Positions 1 to 7,277 of a DNA stretch of 28,781 nucleotides are shown here, one piece after another; the stretch's first letter is position 1, and every line of letters begins with the position of its first letter. The notes beneath the pieces are model-generated. The model was not told the DNA's origin. It saw only the letters and a list, made by a program, of their open reading frames with translations, and did not search any database. Source of the stretch: Geoglobus sp. (lineage in GTDB: Archaea; Halobacteriota; Archaeoglobi; Archaeoglobales; Archaeoglobaceae); contig WAJY01000184.1 in assembly GCA_015523645.1 (NCBI GenBank), positions 1 through 28,781 of the forward strand. Direction: 5' to 3'. The position numbers were made by a program, and so were the translations under genes.

Positions 1-185
1 ATCGAACAATCTCTCAATGATTTTTAAAAGAGAGATCCCAGGTAGAGTGCAGATCCAAGCTCCATAACATTAAACAAGCTCATGCTATTCTCAAGCAATA
101 TGGTTTACGTTTTCAAAATATAAAAAACAACAGGAAACTGGTGCACTATACATTTGCCCACAGGGTCGAAGCATGGAATTTATGA
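1..185 (+). pseudogene. Possible transposase C-terminal remnant, frameshifted
   Basis: Two plus-strand frames join into one protein-like stretch. Bases 1-17 read IEQSLNDF and then hit a stop. The frame opening at 21 continues with LKERSQVECRSKLHN and runs to a TGA at 183-185, ending HRVEAWNL. The pattern of an early acidic residue, an Arg/Lys-rich middle and an aromatic N-L end resembles the C-terminus of DDE transposases, but I cannot name a family. The 5' part lies outside the window. Bases 186-304 hold nothing I can recognise before the end of the minus-strand hemerythrin gene. The call is an inference and could be wrong. Confidence 0.25.
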
Positions 186-304
186 GAAAGAACATTGTGT
201 GTGGCTGTTTTTTCTCATTCTGCCCACATCATTTCTGATTGCATCTGGGTGCATATTATACCGAACTGCCAGAAGGGATACAGACTCTTAAATCTATCTG
301 GGAC

Positions 305-1054
305 TCATTTATTCTTCTTTTTCTTAATTCTGAACGCATAAACACCTTTCTTTTTAATCTCCTCAATTTCAAACTCCTCAAGCATTCTTTCAAGCTCCTC
401 GCTTTTCTCATCATACATAACTGTCAGCGTTGCATTTTCTGGCATTAGTTTTGAAAGTCTGACAACAAACTCATCTCTGTCTTCTCTAGGTATCGATCTC
501 GCCTCGACAATGGCATTACCGGTTTTCTTCAGAATTTCAACAAAGATCTCGTCTGCCATTCTTTCCATGTTATCATAACCTCCAAGCTCATCGTCTATTC
601 TCTCAAACTCTCTGAGAAACTCTTCTTTCTCATCATAATCAAAAATTCCATCAAGCCCCGGAAAAAGGCTGTGATTTTCTCTGTCAATGTGATCTGGAAT
701 GAAATTTCCCCACTCTCTTAGATTTGCTATTGCATTTTTCAAATCTCCATTTTCAAGTGATTCAACTGCCTCCCTAATCCTTTCTCTTGTTGTCTCATGC
801 TCCCTCTCCATTGCCTCAATTGGCGAAGTCTCAATTTTCTTCTTTTTAGCCTGTTCAAAAACAATCTTCTCCTCCTTTTCGTGATGATACTGATCTGCAA
901 ACCTCTTTATGAACTCAACGGCTTTTTTCAATGTTTCTGGATCAATATCGTGTGTTATTTTAAGTGCAGAGAGTGCAGAAGCAACCTCAATTATCGGGTA
1001 GTGCTCCTTTGTCATAATTCTGAAGGGATTCTTTTCTGACACACTCACCACCAT
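305..1054 (-). CDS. Hemerythrin HHE-domain protein with extra C-terminal domain
   Basis: This 249-residue soluble protein probably binds a di-iron centre and senses or carries O2 or NO, or takes part in iron-sulfur repair. The first 150 residues carry the hemerythrin-like ligand pattern: an early EHYP, then YHHEKEE near residue 56, EREHE near 84 and HIDRENHSLFPGLD near 120, the classic H-x3-E/H-x4-D type spacing. After a charged linker, residues about 190-249 form a separate small alpha/beta-looking unit (VVRLSKLMPENATLTVMYDE) that ends in a Lys-rich tail. It loosely recalls the DUF2249/SirA-like domains found beside HHE domains, but this is an inference. The ATG at 1054 lies about 22 bases after a TATA box, so the transcript is probably leaderless. 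It is monocistronic, with decayed DNA on both sides. Confidence 0.85.
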   Translation of the reverse strand: MVVSVSEKNPFRIMTKEHYPIIEVASALSALKITHDIDPETLKKAVEFIKRFADQYHHEKEEKIVFEQAKKKKIETSPIEAMEREHETTRERIREAVESLENGDLKNAIANLREWGNFIPDHIDRENHSLFPGLDGIFDYDEKEEFLREFERIDDELGGYDNMERMADEIFVEILKKTGNAIVEARSIPREDRDEFVVRLSKLMPENATLTVMYDEKSEELERMLEEFEIEEIKKKGVYAFRIKKKKNK

Positions 1055-1070
1055 CGTTAATGGCTTTTGA

Positions 1071-1081
1071 TAATTTATAAA
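1071..1081 (-). promoter_or_regulatory. TATA box of the hemerythrin gene
   Basis: On the minus strand this reads TTTATAAATTA. Its centre is about 22 bases upstream of the ATG at 1054, the usual archaeal spacing for a leaderless transcript. No Shine-Dalgarno sequence precedes the start. Confidence 0.55.
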
Positions 1082-1147
1082 TCCTTCTAGATAATTTAAG
1101 AGGTATCAATGCAAAGAATAATCTCAAAGAGTTGATCAATCTTCAGT

Positions 1148-1174
1148 GATATGTTTTGATCGAGTTCACCATGC
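1148..1174 (-). repeat. Diverged copy (A) of a dispersed 23-base repeat
   Basis: The plus strand reads ATATGTTTTG-A-TCGAGTTCA followed by CCATGC. It matches the copies at 1528-1550 and 27302-27324 after a one-base gap, with a few mismatches. Read on the minus strand it encodes the end of a short open frame, MVNSIKTYH then stop, comparable to VLNSTKGI then stop in the other copies. This suggests all three are 3' ends of one decayed gene family, possibly a mobile element. This copy is the weakest. Confidence 0.3.
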
Positions 1175-1248
1175 GAGAATTAGCTAAAGCTTCTCTGTTA
1201 GCACATGATAGAGTTTTTAGCTTTACACGGCTCTTTTTTGAGATAGAC

Positions 1249-1434
1249 TTAAAACCAAACTACAACAGAATTCACGATTTCTTTAACGATGATAGGCTTA
1301 AGCTTTGGTGTATTCAACTTCATGTTGATCAAAAAAGTGAGGTGGGGCAAAATTCCCAGCTCTTCACCATTCAAGTTGAATTCAACAGCTTTTCTGATGT
1401 TTTTCACCAATTTATTTAAGCTTCTTCCAATGTG
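1249..1434 (-). pseudogene. Possible HicB-like antitoxin remnant
   Basis: A 61-codon minus-strand open frame with no proper start. It contains SLNKLVKNIRKAVEFNL, which resembles the closing helix of HicB antitoxins (the 'leEaieNIreAIelyLe' pattern). It runs on through MKLNTPKLKPIIVKEIVNS, faintly like the start of a HicA toxin, to a TAA at 1249-1251. No intact HicB core strand region or HicA His motif is visible. The frame lies in the 624-base gap between the hemerythrin gene and dapB. A plus-strand open frame covers the same bases (1156-1419), but its translation resembles nothing I know. The reading as a broken hicBA locus is tentative. Confidence 0.25.
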
Positions 1435-1527
1435 TTACTACAGGTAAACCAAAAACCCAGCAATATAGTATTTCTGATTACATAAAACTCTGAGCTTGGT
1501 TCTAAGAATGGATTAACAAATTTTCAA

Positions 1528-1550
1528 ATACCTTTTGTCGAATTAAGCAC
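1528..1550 (-). repeat. Dispersed 23-base repeat, copy B
   Basis: The plus strand reads ATACCTTTTGTCGA followed by ATTAAGCAC. It is identical to copy C at 27302-27324 at 21 of 23 positions, and weaker similarity continues about 40 bases further right. On the minus strand it ends an open frame MIARAVLNSTKGI followed by TGA. The same C-terminal VLNSTKGI is encoded by copy C about 25.7 kb away, so the repeat looks like the 3' tail of a decayed protein gene rather than a structural RNA. Confidence 0.5.
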
Positions 1551-1649
1551 CGCTCTGGCTATCATATGGAAGCGATCAATTCTAAATCATCCACAACAAA
1601 ATGTAACGCTTCAATATCTGAAATCTAGAAAACCATTGGCAAAACATTT

Positions 1650-1658
1650 TTTTATAAT
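1650..1658 (+). promoter_or_regulatory. TATA box of the dapB-fumarase operon
   Basis: TTTTATAAT, centred about 25 bases upstream of the dapB ATG at 1679. The spacing predicts a transcript starting at or next to the ATG. No ribosome-binding site precedes dapB, which agrees with leaderless initiation. Confidence 0.6.
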
Positions 1659-1678
1659 CTACCCCAAAACAGAAAATC

Positions 1679-2449
1679 ATGGGAATAGCTGTTCACGGTG
1701 CGGCAGGAAGAATGGGGAGACTTGTCATAAAAAACGCAATTGAAGATGGACTTAATGTTGTTCAAGCTTTTGATATTGTTAGAGTTGGTGAAGATGCAGG
1801 AGAGATTGCTGGAGTAGGTAAAATTGGAGTACAGATTTCCAACAACGTTGAAGAGCTTTTATGCGATGCTGTTATCGATTTTTCGGTCCCATCTGCAACG
1901 ATTAGACTTCTGGAGGTTTGTGCAAAAAAAGATGTGAAAGCAGTTGTGGGAACAACAGGATTCAGTGAAGATCAGAAAAGAAGAATAGAGGAGCTCTCAG
2001 AGAGCATTCCAATTGTTCTCTCACCAAATTTCAGCATTGGGGTAAACATTTTCTGGAGAGCTCTGGAGACGTTGGCTGAAAAGCTCTCAGATTATGATGT
2101 TGAAGTTCTTGAACTCCATCACCGTTTCAAAAGAGATGCTCCAAGTGGAACCGCAATGAAAGCAGCAGAAATAGTAAAGGAAAAGTCAGGCAGAGATTTC
2201 AGGTTTATTTTTGGAAGGGAAGGCGAGTCTCCGAGAAGTGATGATGAGCTAGGAATATTCGCAATTCGCGGTGGAGATGTTGTAGGAGAGCATACAGTCT
2301 TCTTCATAGGTTTTGGAGAGAGAATTGAACTTTCTCACAGAGCATGGAGCAGAGAGGCGTTTGCAAAGGGAGCAATAAAAGCGGTAAGGTGGATTCAAAA
2401 TATCAGCAAGCCAGGACTTTACAGCATGAAAGATGTCTTGGATATATAG
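1679..2449 (+). CDS. dapB: 4-hydroxy-tetrahydrodipicolinate reductase
   Basis: Reduces 4-hydroxy-tetrahydrodipicolinate to tetrahydrodipicolinate with NAD(P)H, in the diaminopimelate route to lysine. The protein has 256 residues, close to the family norm of 240-270. The nucleotide-binding loop GAAGRMGR is at residues 8-15. VVGTTGF follows near 90 and SPNFSIGVN near 117. The catalytic signature ELHHRFKRDAPSGTA, with the His pair, active Lys and substrate-binding GT, is at about 147-161. The end SHRAWSREAFAKGA is typical of DapB. It is the first gene of a plus-strand operon. The fumarase alpha gene begins 18 bases after its stop, so the two are probably co-transcribed. No dapA or lysC is next to it. 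Confidence 0.95.
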   Translation: MGIAVHGAAGRMGRLVIKNAIEDGLNVVQAFDIVRVGEDAGEIAGVGKIGVQISNNVEELLCDAVIDFSVPSATIRLLEVCAKKDVKAVVGTTGFSEDQKRRIEELSESIPIVLSPNFSIGVNIFWRALETLAEKLSDYDVEVLELHHRFKRDAPSGTAMKAAEIVKEKSGRDFRFIFGREGESPRSDDELGIFAIRGGDVVGEHTVFFIGFGERIELSHRAWSREAFAKGAIKAVRWIQNISKPGLYSMKDVLDI

Positions 2450-2466
2450 CCGTAAAGGTGCCTAGG

Positions 2467-3285
2467 ATGGTGAGTAGAGAGGAGGTAATTGAGGTTGTTG
2501 TTGATCTTCTCAGAAAAGCACATACTGAGCTTCCTGAGGATGTTGTAAATGCCCTCAAAAATGCTTATGAAAGAGAAGAGGGGATAGCTAGGAGCATAAT
2601 AAAAGCAATACTCGATAACATAAGTGCATCAAAAAATCTAGGAGTGCCAATGTGTCAGGATACGGGAATACCTGTTGTTTTTGTTGAAATTGGAAGGGAA
2701 GTTGATCTGAATTTTGATTTAAAAGAGGCAATTAGAGAGGGTGTGAAAAAAGCAACAAAAGAGGTTCCATTGAGACCCAATGCTGTACATCCACTAACAA
2801 GAAAGAACCCTGGAACAAATGTTGGCTCGCACATACCCCAGATAAACATCGATCTGGTAGAGGGAGATGCAATAAAGCTGACAATAATGCCGAAAGGTGC
2901 TGGAAGTGAAAATGTCTCCTCATTAAAAATGCTCCTTCCGAGCCAGGTTGATCAAATAGAGCGTTTCATAATTGAGACAGTCAAAAATGCAAAAGGAAAA
3001 CCATGTCCGCCAATCATTGTTGGAGTTGGAATAGGTTCGACCTTTGACGGATGTGCAAAGCTCGCAAAGAAAGCTCTGCTCAGGAGAATTGATGAAATGA
3101 GCAAATTTGAACTCGAACTGCTGGAAAAGATTAATCGTCTTGGTATTGGACCTTCTGGTTTGGGTGGAAGAACAACCGCCTTGGCTGTTCTCGTTGAAAT
3201 GGGATATTGTCATACAGCCTCACTGCCTGTTGCTGTGAACATTCAGTGCTGGGCAAACAGAAGAGCATCAGCTGTTTTGAGGTGA
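2467..3285 (+). CDS. fumA: Class I fumarate hydratase, alpha (N-terminal) subunit
   Basis: Interconverts fumarate and malate as part of a two-subunit, [4Fe-4S]-dependent hydratase. The enzyme is split into separate alpha and beta chains, as in many archaea. The 272-residue chain begins at ATG 2467, which follows AAAGGTG. The longer upstream open frame overlaps dapB and is not family-like. Cluster and active-site candidates are Cys63 in PMCQDTGIP, Cys196 in [11 protein letters not shown] and Cys261 in [11 protein letters not shown]. Other family marks are [19 protein letters not shown] and [14 protein letters not shown]. The beta gene follows at once. The family also includes L-tartrate dehydratase, but central metabolism makes fumarase the likelier role. 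Context suggests co-expression with dapB. Confidence 0.92.
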   Translation: MVSREEVIEVVVDLLRKAHTELPEDVVNALKNAYEREEGIARSIIKAILDNISASKNLGVPMCQDTGIPVVFVEIGREVDLNFDLKEAIREGVKKATKEVPLRPNAVHPLTRKNPGTNVGSHIPQINIDLVEGDAIKLTIMPKGAGSENVSSLKMLLPSQVDQIERFIIETVKNAKGKPCPPIIVGVGIGSTFDGCAKLAKKALLRRIDEMSKFELELLEKINRLGIGPSGLGGRTTALAVLVEMGYCHTASLPVAVNIQCWANRRASAVLR

Positions 3286-3290
3286 TAGAT

Positions 3291-3878
3291 GTGGAATATA
3301 ATCTCAGAACTCCAGTAAAAAAAGAGGAAATCCTTAGATTGAAAGTAAGAGATGTAGTTTACATCTCAGGTAAGGTAATAACCGCGAGAGATGAGGCACA
3401 CCTCAGAATGCTTGAATATTTCGATAACAACAAACCTCTACCCTTTAGAGTTGAGGATGTTGTGGTATACCACTGCGGACCGATAATAATCGAAGATGAG
3501 GGAAAATTCAGGGCGATTTCAGCAGGTCCAACAACATCTGCAAGGTTAAATCCTTTGGTTCCGAAAATTCTGAAAAAAGTTGAGAGCATGGTAATGATTG
3601 GGAAGGGTGGTATGAGTGGAGAGGTTGCTGATGCACTAAAGGAGAAGGGGGTTTATTTGGCTTATACAGGAGGTGCGGGTGCCCTTGCAGCCAGAGCTAT
3701 AAAGGAGGTTAAAGGAGTATACTGGCAGGATTTGGGGATGCCAGAGGCAGTATGGGTATTTGAGGTTGAAAGATTTGGACCGTGTATTGTAGCCATTGAT
3801 GCACATGGAAACAGCATATATGCAGAGGTGGAAAAAAGGGTGGAAGAGAATTTCAGATCAATCCTTTCTCCTCTTTAA
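3291..3878 (+). CDS. fumB: Class I fumarate hydratase, beta (C-terminal) subunit
   Basis: Partner of the preceding alpha chain. It matches the C-terminal half of class I fumarases and helps form the substrate pocket. I place the start at GTG 3291 because GAGGTGA at 3279-3285 lies five bases before it and the resulting N-terminus ([14 protein letters not shown]) is like the family. GTG 3282, overlapping the alpha stop, is the alternative. The length is 195 residues. Recognisable blocks are [56 protein letters not shown] and [14 protein letters not shown]. Its last 26 bases overlap the 3' end of the convergent regulator gene, so the two transcripts would be antisense at their ends. Confidence 0.92.
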   Translation: MEYNLRTPVKKEEILRLKVRDVVYISGKVITARDEAHLRMLEYFDNNKPLPFRVEDVVVYHCGPIIIEDEGKFRAISAGPTTSARLNPLVPKILKKVESMVMIGKGGMSGEVADALKEKGVYLAYTGGAGALAARAIKEVKGVYWQDLGMPEAVWVFEVERFGPCIVAIDAHGNSIYAEVEKRVEENFRSILSPL

Positions 3879-4662
3879 TTTCCTCTACCAGTTTTCTTAT
3901 GTCAACGATCTCAGCCTTCTCCCAAAGATACCAGAAAAGATACTCACACCATCTTACAAAATTCTTGTCTCTGGAATAGTAAAACCTGTCTAGTGTGTCA
4001 TTAAGCTGAAGCAATGCTGCCGATCCATCTATTACTCCAAGCTGAATTGGTGTGTCAAGTATTCTTATCTGAACTTTCTCTGCAATCAAGTCATATTCCT
4101 CTGGTTTTAGATCCATGTCAATAAGCACCTTTTTTAATGTGGATGTTCTGTCCATGATTGTCTCGTAGTTTGAGATCACCCTCTCTTCAACACCTTCAAG
4201 GTTCTTCTCTGCCATCAGCCTGTAAAGACTGTAGCTTATCACCTTGTCTATGTAAAGCCCCTGCCTCTTTGCATTTGCTATGCTGCTCACTCCTATCTCC
4301 AATGCCTTCTCAATGCTTATAACTTCTGCATTCCTCAGATTATGGAAGCCTGCAATAAAACCTGGAGGCAGCATTTCAAGAAATTCCTGCAAATCAATAA
4401 TGTCATGCCTTAGCTCAAAAAGCCCCTCTATTGATGTTAAAAGCTTCTCCACGGCAACTCCAAATCCGGTTAGCATGCATTTTCCATTCTCCTTTTTTAT
4501 AATATCATACTCAGCAAGCTTTGAAAGTGTTCTTGAGAGCGTTGAGGATGTCATTCTTTCAACTTCGAGCTCAGATACCATTTTGGCTGATTTCCTGAGT
4601 GACTTTATAATCTCCAATCTACCGCTTTTACCTAGCTCTCTAATAAGACTGCCGATTTCCAT
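3853..4662 (-). CDS. Winged-helix transcriptional regulator, archaeal FilR1/DUF1724-like
   Basis: A 269-residue archaeal DNA-binding regulator. Residues about 1-75 form a winged helix: [20 protein letters not shown], then the recognition helix [17 protein letters not shown] and wing [15 protein letters not shown]. The remainder (about 85-269) looks like the ligand-binding DUF1724/FilR1 middle domain seen in archaeal methanogenesis regulators, including [15 protein letters not shown] and a long region ending in an aromatic stretch [14 protein letters not shown]. The ligand and targets are unknown. It is monocistronic, and its 3' end overlaps fumB tail to tail. An AT-rich box at 4684-4692 lies about 26 bases before the ATG, which suggests leaderless expression. 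The DUF1724 assignment is family-level only. Confidence 0.75.
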   Translation of the reverse strand: MEIGSLIRELGKSGRLEIIKSLRKSAKMVSELEVERMTSSTLSRTLSKLAEYDIIKKENGKCMLTGFGVAVEKLLTSIEGLFELRHDIIDLQEFLEMLPPGFIAGFHNLRNAEVISIEKALEIGVSSIANAKRQGLYIDKVISYSLYRLMAEKNLEGVEERVISNYETIMDRTSTLKKVLIDMDLKPEEYDLIAEKVQIRILDTPIQLGVIDGSAALLQLNDTLDRFYYSRDKNFVRWCEYLFWYLWEKAEIVDIRKLVEEIKEEKGLI

Positions 4663-4683
4663 ACCTCTTTTATCATAAAACTC

Positions 4684-4692
4684 GAATTAAAT
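4684..4692 (-). promoter_or_regulatory. TATA box of the winged-helix regulator
   Basis: The minus strand reads AAATTTAAT, centred about 26 bases before the ATG at 4662. It overlaps the last codons of the endonuclease III gene, showing how tightly the two minus-strand genes are packed. Confidence 0.4.
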
Positions 4693-5322
4693 TTTTCGAT
4701 TTTCGAGATAATATCTGCAATACAAAGCGAGCCTGCATTCATTGCAGAGAGGATTCACGGGCTTACAAACAGTCTGCCCATAACCAACAAATGCTCTGTT
4801 TATTCTTCTCCAGTATCTTTTTGGTATTTTCCTCTTTAGCTCTTTTTCTGTTTCCTCTGGAGTTTTCGTACTAACAATTCCCAGCCTGTTGGATATTCTG
4901 TGAACATGGGTATCAACAGCGATAGCTTTTTCACCAAAAGCCTCAGAGAGAACTATGTTTGCAACCTTTCTCCCAACTCCAGGAAGCTTTAGAAGCTCCT
5001 CCATTGTTGATGGAATTTCCTTCCCGTCCAGAATTTCTGCAATTTCTTTAAGAATTCTTGCTTTGTTTCTGTAAAAACCCACTCCCCTCAATAGTTGTTC
5101 CAGATCCTCAATTCTCATTTTGCGAATCTCAGAGAAGTTGTCAGCCCTTTCAAAAAGCCTTTCAGCAACGGCAACTGTTTGCTCGTCTCTTGTCCGTGTT
5201 GAGAGAATACCGGCAACAAGAACTCTAAACGGATCACCTGTTTTTTTCTTCAGGGCATAAACAGGGGCATTTCTTCTCATTGCCTCCTTCTCCATGATAT
5301 CGAGAATTCTCTCAATTTCCAT
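4687..5322 (-). CDS. nth: Endonuclease III, DNA glycosylase/AP lyase
   Basis: Removes oxidised pyrimidines and nicks the resulting abasic site in base excision repair. The 211-residue protein has the full family set. The helix-hairpin-helix LPGVGRKVANIVL is at 113-125, with catalytic Lys119. Asp137 in AVDTHVHRISNRLG activates the nucleophile. A [4Fe-4S] motif C-x6-C-x2-C-x5-C is formed by Cys186, 193, 196 and 202. The early STRTRDEQT motif matches the conserved 'LSxQTxD' helix with Arg-Thr in place of Gln-Thr. The first 11 bases overlap the end of the HAD phosphatase gene, so both are read from one message with coupled translation. Confidence 0.95.
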   Translation of the reverse strand: MEIERILDIMEKEAMRRNAPVYALKKKTGDPFRVLVAGILSTRTRDEQTVAVAERLFERADNFSEIRKMRIEDLEQLLRGVGFYRNKARILKEIAEILDGKEIPSTMEELLKLPGVGRKVANIVLSEAFGEKAIAVDTHVHRISNRLGIVSTKTPEETEKELKRKIPKRYWRRINRAFVGYGQTVCKPVNPLCNECRLALYCRYYLENRKI

Positions 5323-5893
5323 TCAGTCTCCTCTCCAGAACATCAATCAGGTATGAATAGCTCTTAAATTTCAAATCAGGCTGAAATCTGAATTTTCTCA
5401 TAGCCTCTTTTGCTTTTTCGCTCTCATAAAGCCAGAATTCTATTTCCGCGTTTTTTGCAGTTAGGTAATCATGATAGTAGTCTCCTATCAAAACCACTTC
5501 ATTCTTTCTAGCCCCAACGTCCTCCATGGCATGAAGAATTGGATAGGGAGATGGTTTTATGTCGTCTTCTCTTGTGAATATGTAATCAAAAGTGAGGTTA
5601 TGCCTTTTCAGATTTATGCGAACACTTCTAATTGAATTTCTTGTATACAGAACTGTTTTTATTCCTCTTTCCTCAAGATAGCTGAGAAATTCTCTAACAC
5701 CGGGATAGATCCTTGACTTGCTAGCGCACTCCATCTCGTACCTTTCAAGAACTCTAAGACATTCCCAGCCATCATTCCTTCGCATGATCTCCTCAAGAAT
5801 TGACTCCCTAACTCCCAAAATTTCCTTTATTCTCTCCACTGGTATGTTGAATTCAACGAGAGTTCCATCAAGATCAAAAATTATAAGCCTCAC
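5312..5893 (-). CDS. HAD-superfamily phosphatase, phosphoglycolate phosphatase-like
   Basis: A 193-residue haloacid dehalogenase-type hydrolase, probably a small-molecule phosphatase. Motif I is DLDGTLV with Asp7 and Asp9. Motif II is LYTRNS near residue 84, motif III is Lys113 in DDIKPSPYP, and motif IV is LIGDYYHDYLTA at 135-146. A helical cap lies between motifs I and II (about 15-65). The substrate cannot be told from sequence. Phosphoglycolate or another short phosphoester is possible, and co-expression with endonuclease III would also fit clean-up of a DNA-repair phosphoglycolate product. The GTG start is about 25 bases after a TATA box, so it is probably leaderless. It is the first gene of a two-gene operon with nth. 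Confidence 0.8.
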   Translation of the reverse strand: MRLIIFDLDGTLVEFNIPVERIKEILGVRESILEEIMRRNDGWECLRVLERYEMECASKSRIYPGVREFLSYLEERGIKTVLYTRNSIRSVRINLKRHNLTFDYIFTREDDIKPSPYPILHAMEDVGARKNEVVLIGDYYHDYLTAKNAEIEFWLYESEKAKEAMRKFRFQPDLKFKSYSYLIDVLERRLNGN

Positions 5894-5911
5894 GAAAATA
5901 GCTCATCTGGG

Positions 5912-5925
5912 GTTTTTAAAAATTT
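5912..5925 (-). promoter_or_regulatory. TATA region of the HAD phosphatase-nth operon
   Basis: The minus strand reads AATTTTTAAAAACC, centred about 25 bases before the GTG at 5893. Bases 5926-5994, between this site and the end of serB, hold nothing else I recognise. Confidence 0.45.
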
Positions 5926-5994
5926 AGCTTAACTCAGGGAAGCAACAGCTTCATATGAACTGCTCTTTTTCCGTAGCAATATTGCAAAATGGGA

Positions 5995-7164
5995 TCAGAA
6001 CCTCTTTTTAAATTCCTTCGGCAGGCTCAGTATGCTTGCAATTCCTATCAGATTTTCCTTGCTGATCAGCCCATCGGCAACATCCTTTAGTGCATCTTTT
6101 GCATTGAAGGCAATCCCCAGTCCTGCCCTCTCTATCATTATTTTGTCGTTTGCTCCATCGCCAACAGCAACTATGTTTTCCTTGCTTATCCCTTCTTTTC
6201 TTGCAATCTCCTCAATTATTCTCGCTTTTTCCTCTGCATTTATTATATTCCCCTTAATTCTTCCAGTAAGCTTACCGTCTTTTATCTCTAGCTCATTTCC
6301 AAATGCATAATCGAGTTCAAGCTCTCTTTTTAGTTTTTCGGTGAAAAACGTAAATCCACCACTCACAAGTGCAACCTTGTAACCGGCTTTTTTTAAACTC
6401 TCTATAAGCTCCTTTGCCCCCTCTGTTAGCCTTATATTATCATAAATTCTTTCCATTACCTCCACAGGTAAGCCCTTGAGCAGCTTCACCCTCTCCCTCA
6501 ATGCCGTGTCATAGTCCAGCTCTCCATTCATTGCCTTGGCTGTCAGCTCCTTAACCTCTTTCTCAACACCAGCCCTCTTAGCCAACTCGTCTATAATTTC
6601 TGACTCTATGAGTGTCGAATCCATGTCAAACACAACCAACCTCTTCTCACCCTTTGCAATCTCGTAAGGCTGTATAACAACATCAAGCCCTGTCTTCTCT
6701 ATTTCCCTTTTCAAGGTTCTCTTAACGGTTTCAACATCAGCATCTCTCATGTCCACCTCAAGGGAGATTGAAATAAGCTGATCTCTTGCAGTAAGATTTG
6801 TCTTTTCTATATTAACACCGTAACTAAACAGAATCTTTGACACGTCTCTAACAATTCCAACTCTATCTTTACCGATGACTGTGATTACATATCTCCTCTT
6901 CTGTTTTGGATCTATCTTCTCAAATGGGGAGAGATAAACCTGAACACCAATTCTCTTACCGGCTTTTTCAAGCTCCTCTCTAACTTCATCAACGCTAAGC
7001 TTCGCTCTCTCTATATCCCCAACTATGAACATCATAAAAATTCCATGAAAAACATTTTGTTCGATATCAACAATGTTTATGTTGGCATTTGCAAGAACCT
7101 CTGTTATGTTGTAAATTATCCCAGGCTTGTCAACTCCAAACACTGAGATCGCAAGCAACTTCAC
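5995..7164 (-). CDS. serB: Phosphoserine phosphatase with two ACT domains
   Basis: Hydrolyses O-phosphoserine to serine, the last step of the phosphorylated serine pathway. I place the start at GTG 7164, giving 389 residues. The open frame extends 26 codons further upstream, but the ACT domain begins at once after this GTG and a TATA box sits about 24 bases before it. ACT domain 1 spans about 2-75 (ISVFGVDKPGIIYNI), and ACT domain 2 spans about 91-170 (ITVIGKDRVGIVRDVSK). They are probable sites of amino-acid feedback. The HAD core follows: DMDSTLIESE with Asp180 and Asp182, VSGGFTFF near 268, and GDGANDKIM at 335-343. A repeat cluster upstream may be an operator. The tandem ACT layout is known in some archaeal and mycobacterial SerB proteins. 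Confidence 0.93.
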   Translation of the reverse strand: MKLLAISVFGVDKPGIIYNITEVLANANINIVDIEQNVFHGIFMMFIVGDIERAKLSVDEVREELEKAGKRIGVQVYLSPFEKIDPKQKRRYVITVIGKDRVGIVRDVSKILFSYGVNIEKTNLTARDQLISISLEVDMRDADVETVKRTLKREIEKTGLDVVIQPYEIAKGEKRLVVFDMDSTLIESEIIDELAKRAGVEKEVKELTAKAMNGELDYDTALRERVKLLKGLPVEVMERIYDNIRLTEGAKELIESLKKAGYKVALVSGGFTFFTEKLKRELELDYAFGNELEIKDGKLTGRIKGNIINAEEKARIIEEIARKEGISKENIVAVGDGANDKIMIERAGLGIAFNAKDALKDVADGLISKENLIGIASILSLPKEFKKRF

Positions 7165-7184
7165 AAAGCAATTTGTTTGGAGGA

Positions 7185-7193
7185 GTATATGAA
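7185..7193 (-). promoter_or_regulatory. TATA box of serB
   Basis: The minus strand reads TTCATATAC, centred about 24 bases before the GTG at 7164. With no Shine-Dalgarno sequence present, this supports a leaderless serB message and decides the start codon. Confidence 0.5.
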
Positions 7194-7207
7194 TATTATT
7201 CTCAAGA

Positions 7208-7256
7208 TGAATCTGGTCACAAATTCCCAGACAAATTTTCATGAATCTGGGGAATT
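7208..7256. repeat. Direct and inverted repeat cluster upstream of serB
   Basis: ATGAATCTGG occurs at 7208-7217 and again at 7241-7250, 33 bases apart in direct orientation. AATTCCCAGA at 7222-7231 and TCTGGGGAATT at 7246-7256 form an inverted repeat with one extra G in the right arm. The cluster lies 15-65 bases upstream of the serB TATA box and after the thioesterase stop. It could be a regulator operator or a terminator hairpin of the thioesterase gene. The arm spacing of 14 bases allows either. Confidence 0.45.
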
Positions 7257-7277
7257 CAGTCTAATCTACAACCCAAA

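Noticed and set aside
1156..1419. Plus-strand 87-codon open frame in the hemerythrin-dapB gap
   Set aside because: It has no ribosome-binding site or promoter and resembles no family. The opposite strand over the same bases gives a more protein-like sequence, and the whole gap looks decayed.
3207..3290. Longer N-terminus for the fumarase beta subunit
   Set aside because: The extension ([14 protein letters not shown]) is Cys-rich, unlike the family, and overlaps the conserved end of the alpha subunit. The ribosome-binding site supports GTG 3291.
7165..7242. 26-codon N-terminal extension of SerB
   Set aside because: The extra residues are unlike the family and lie over the TATA box that serves the GTG at 7164.
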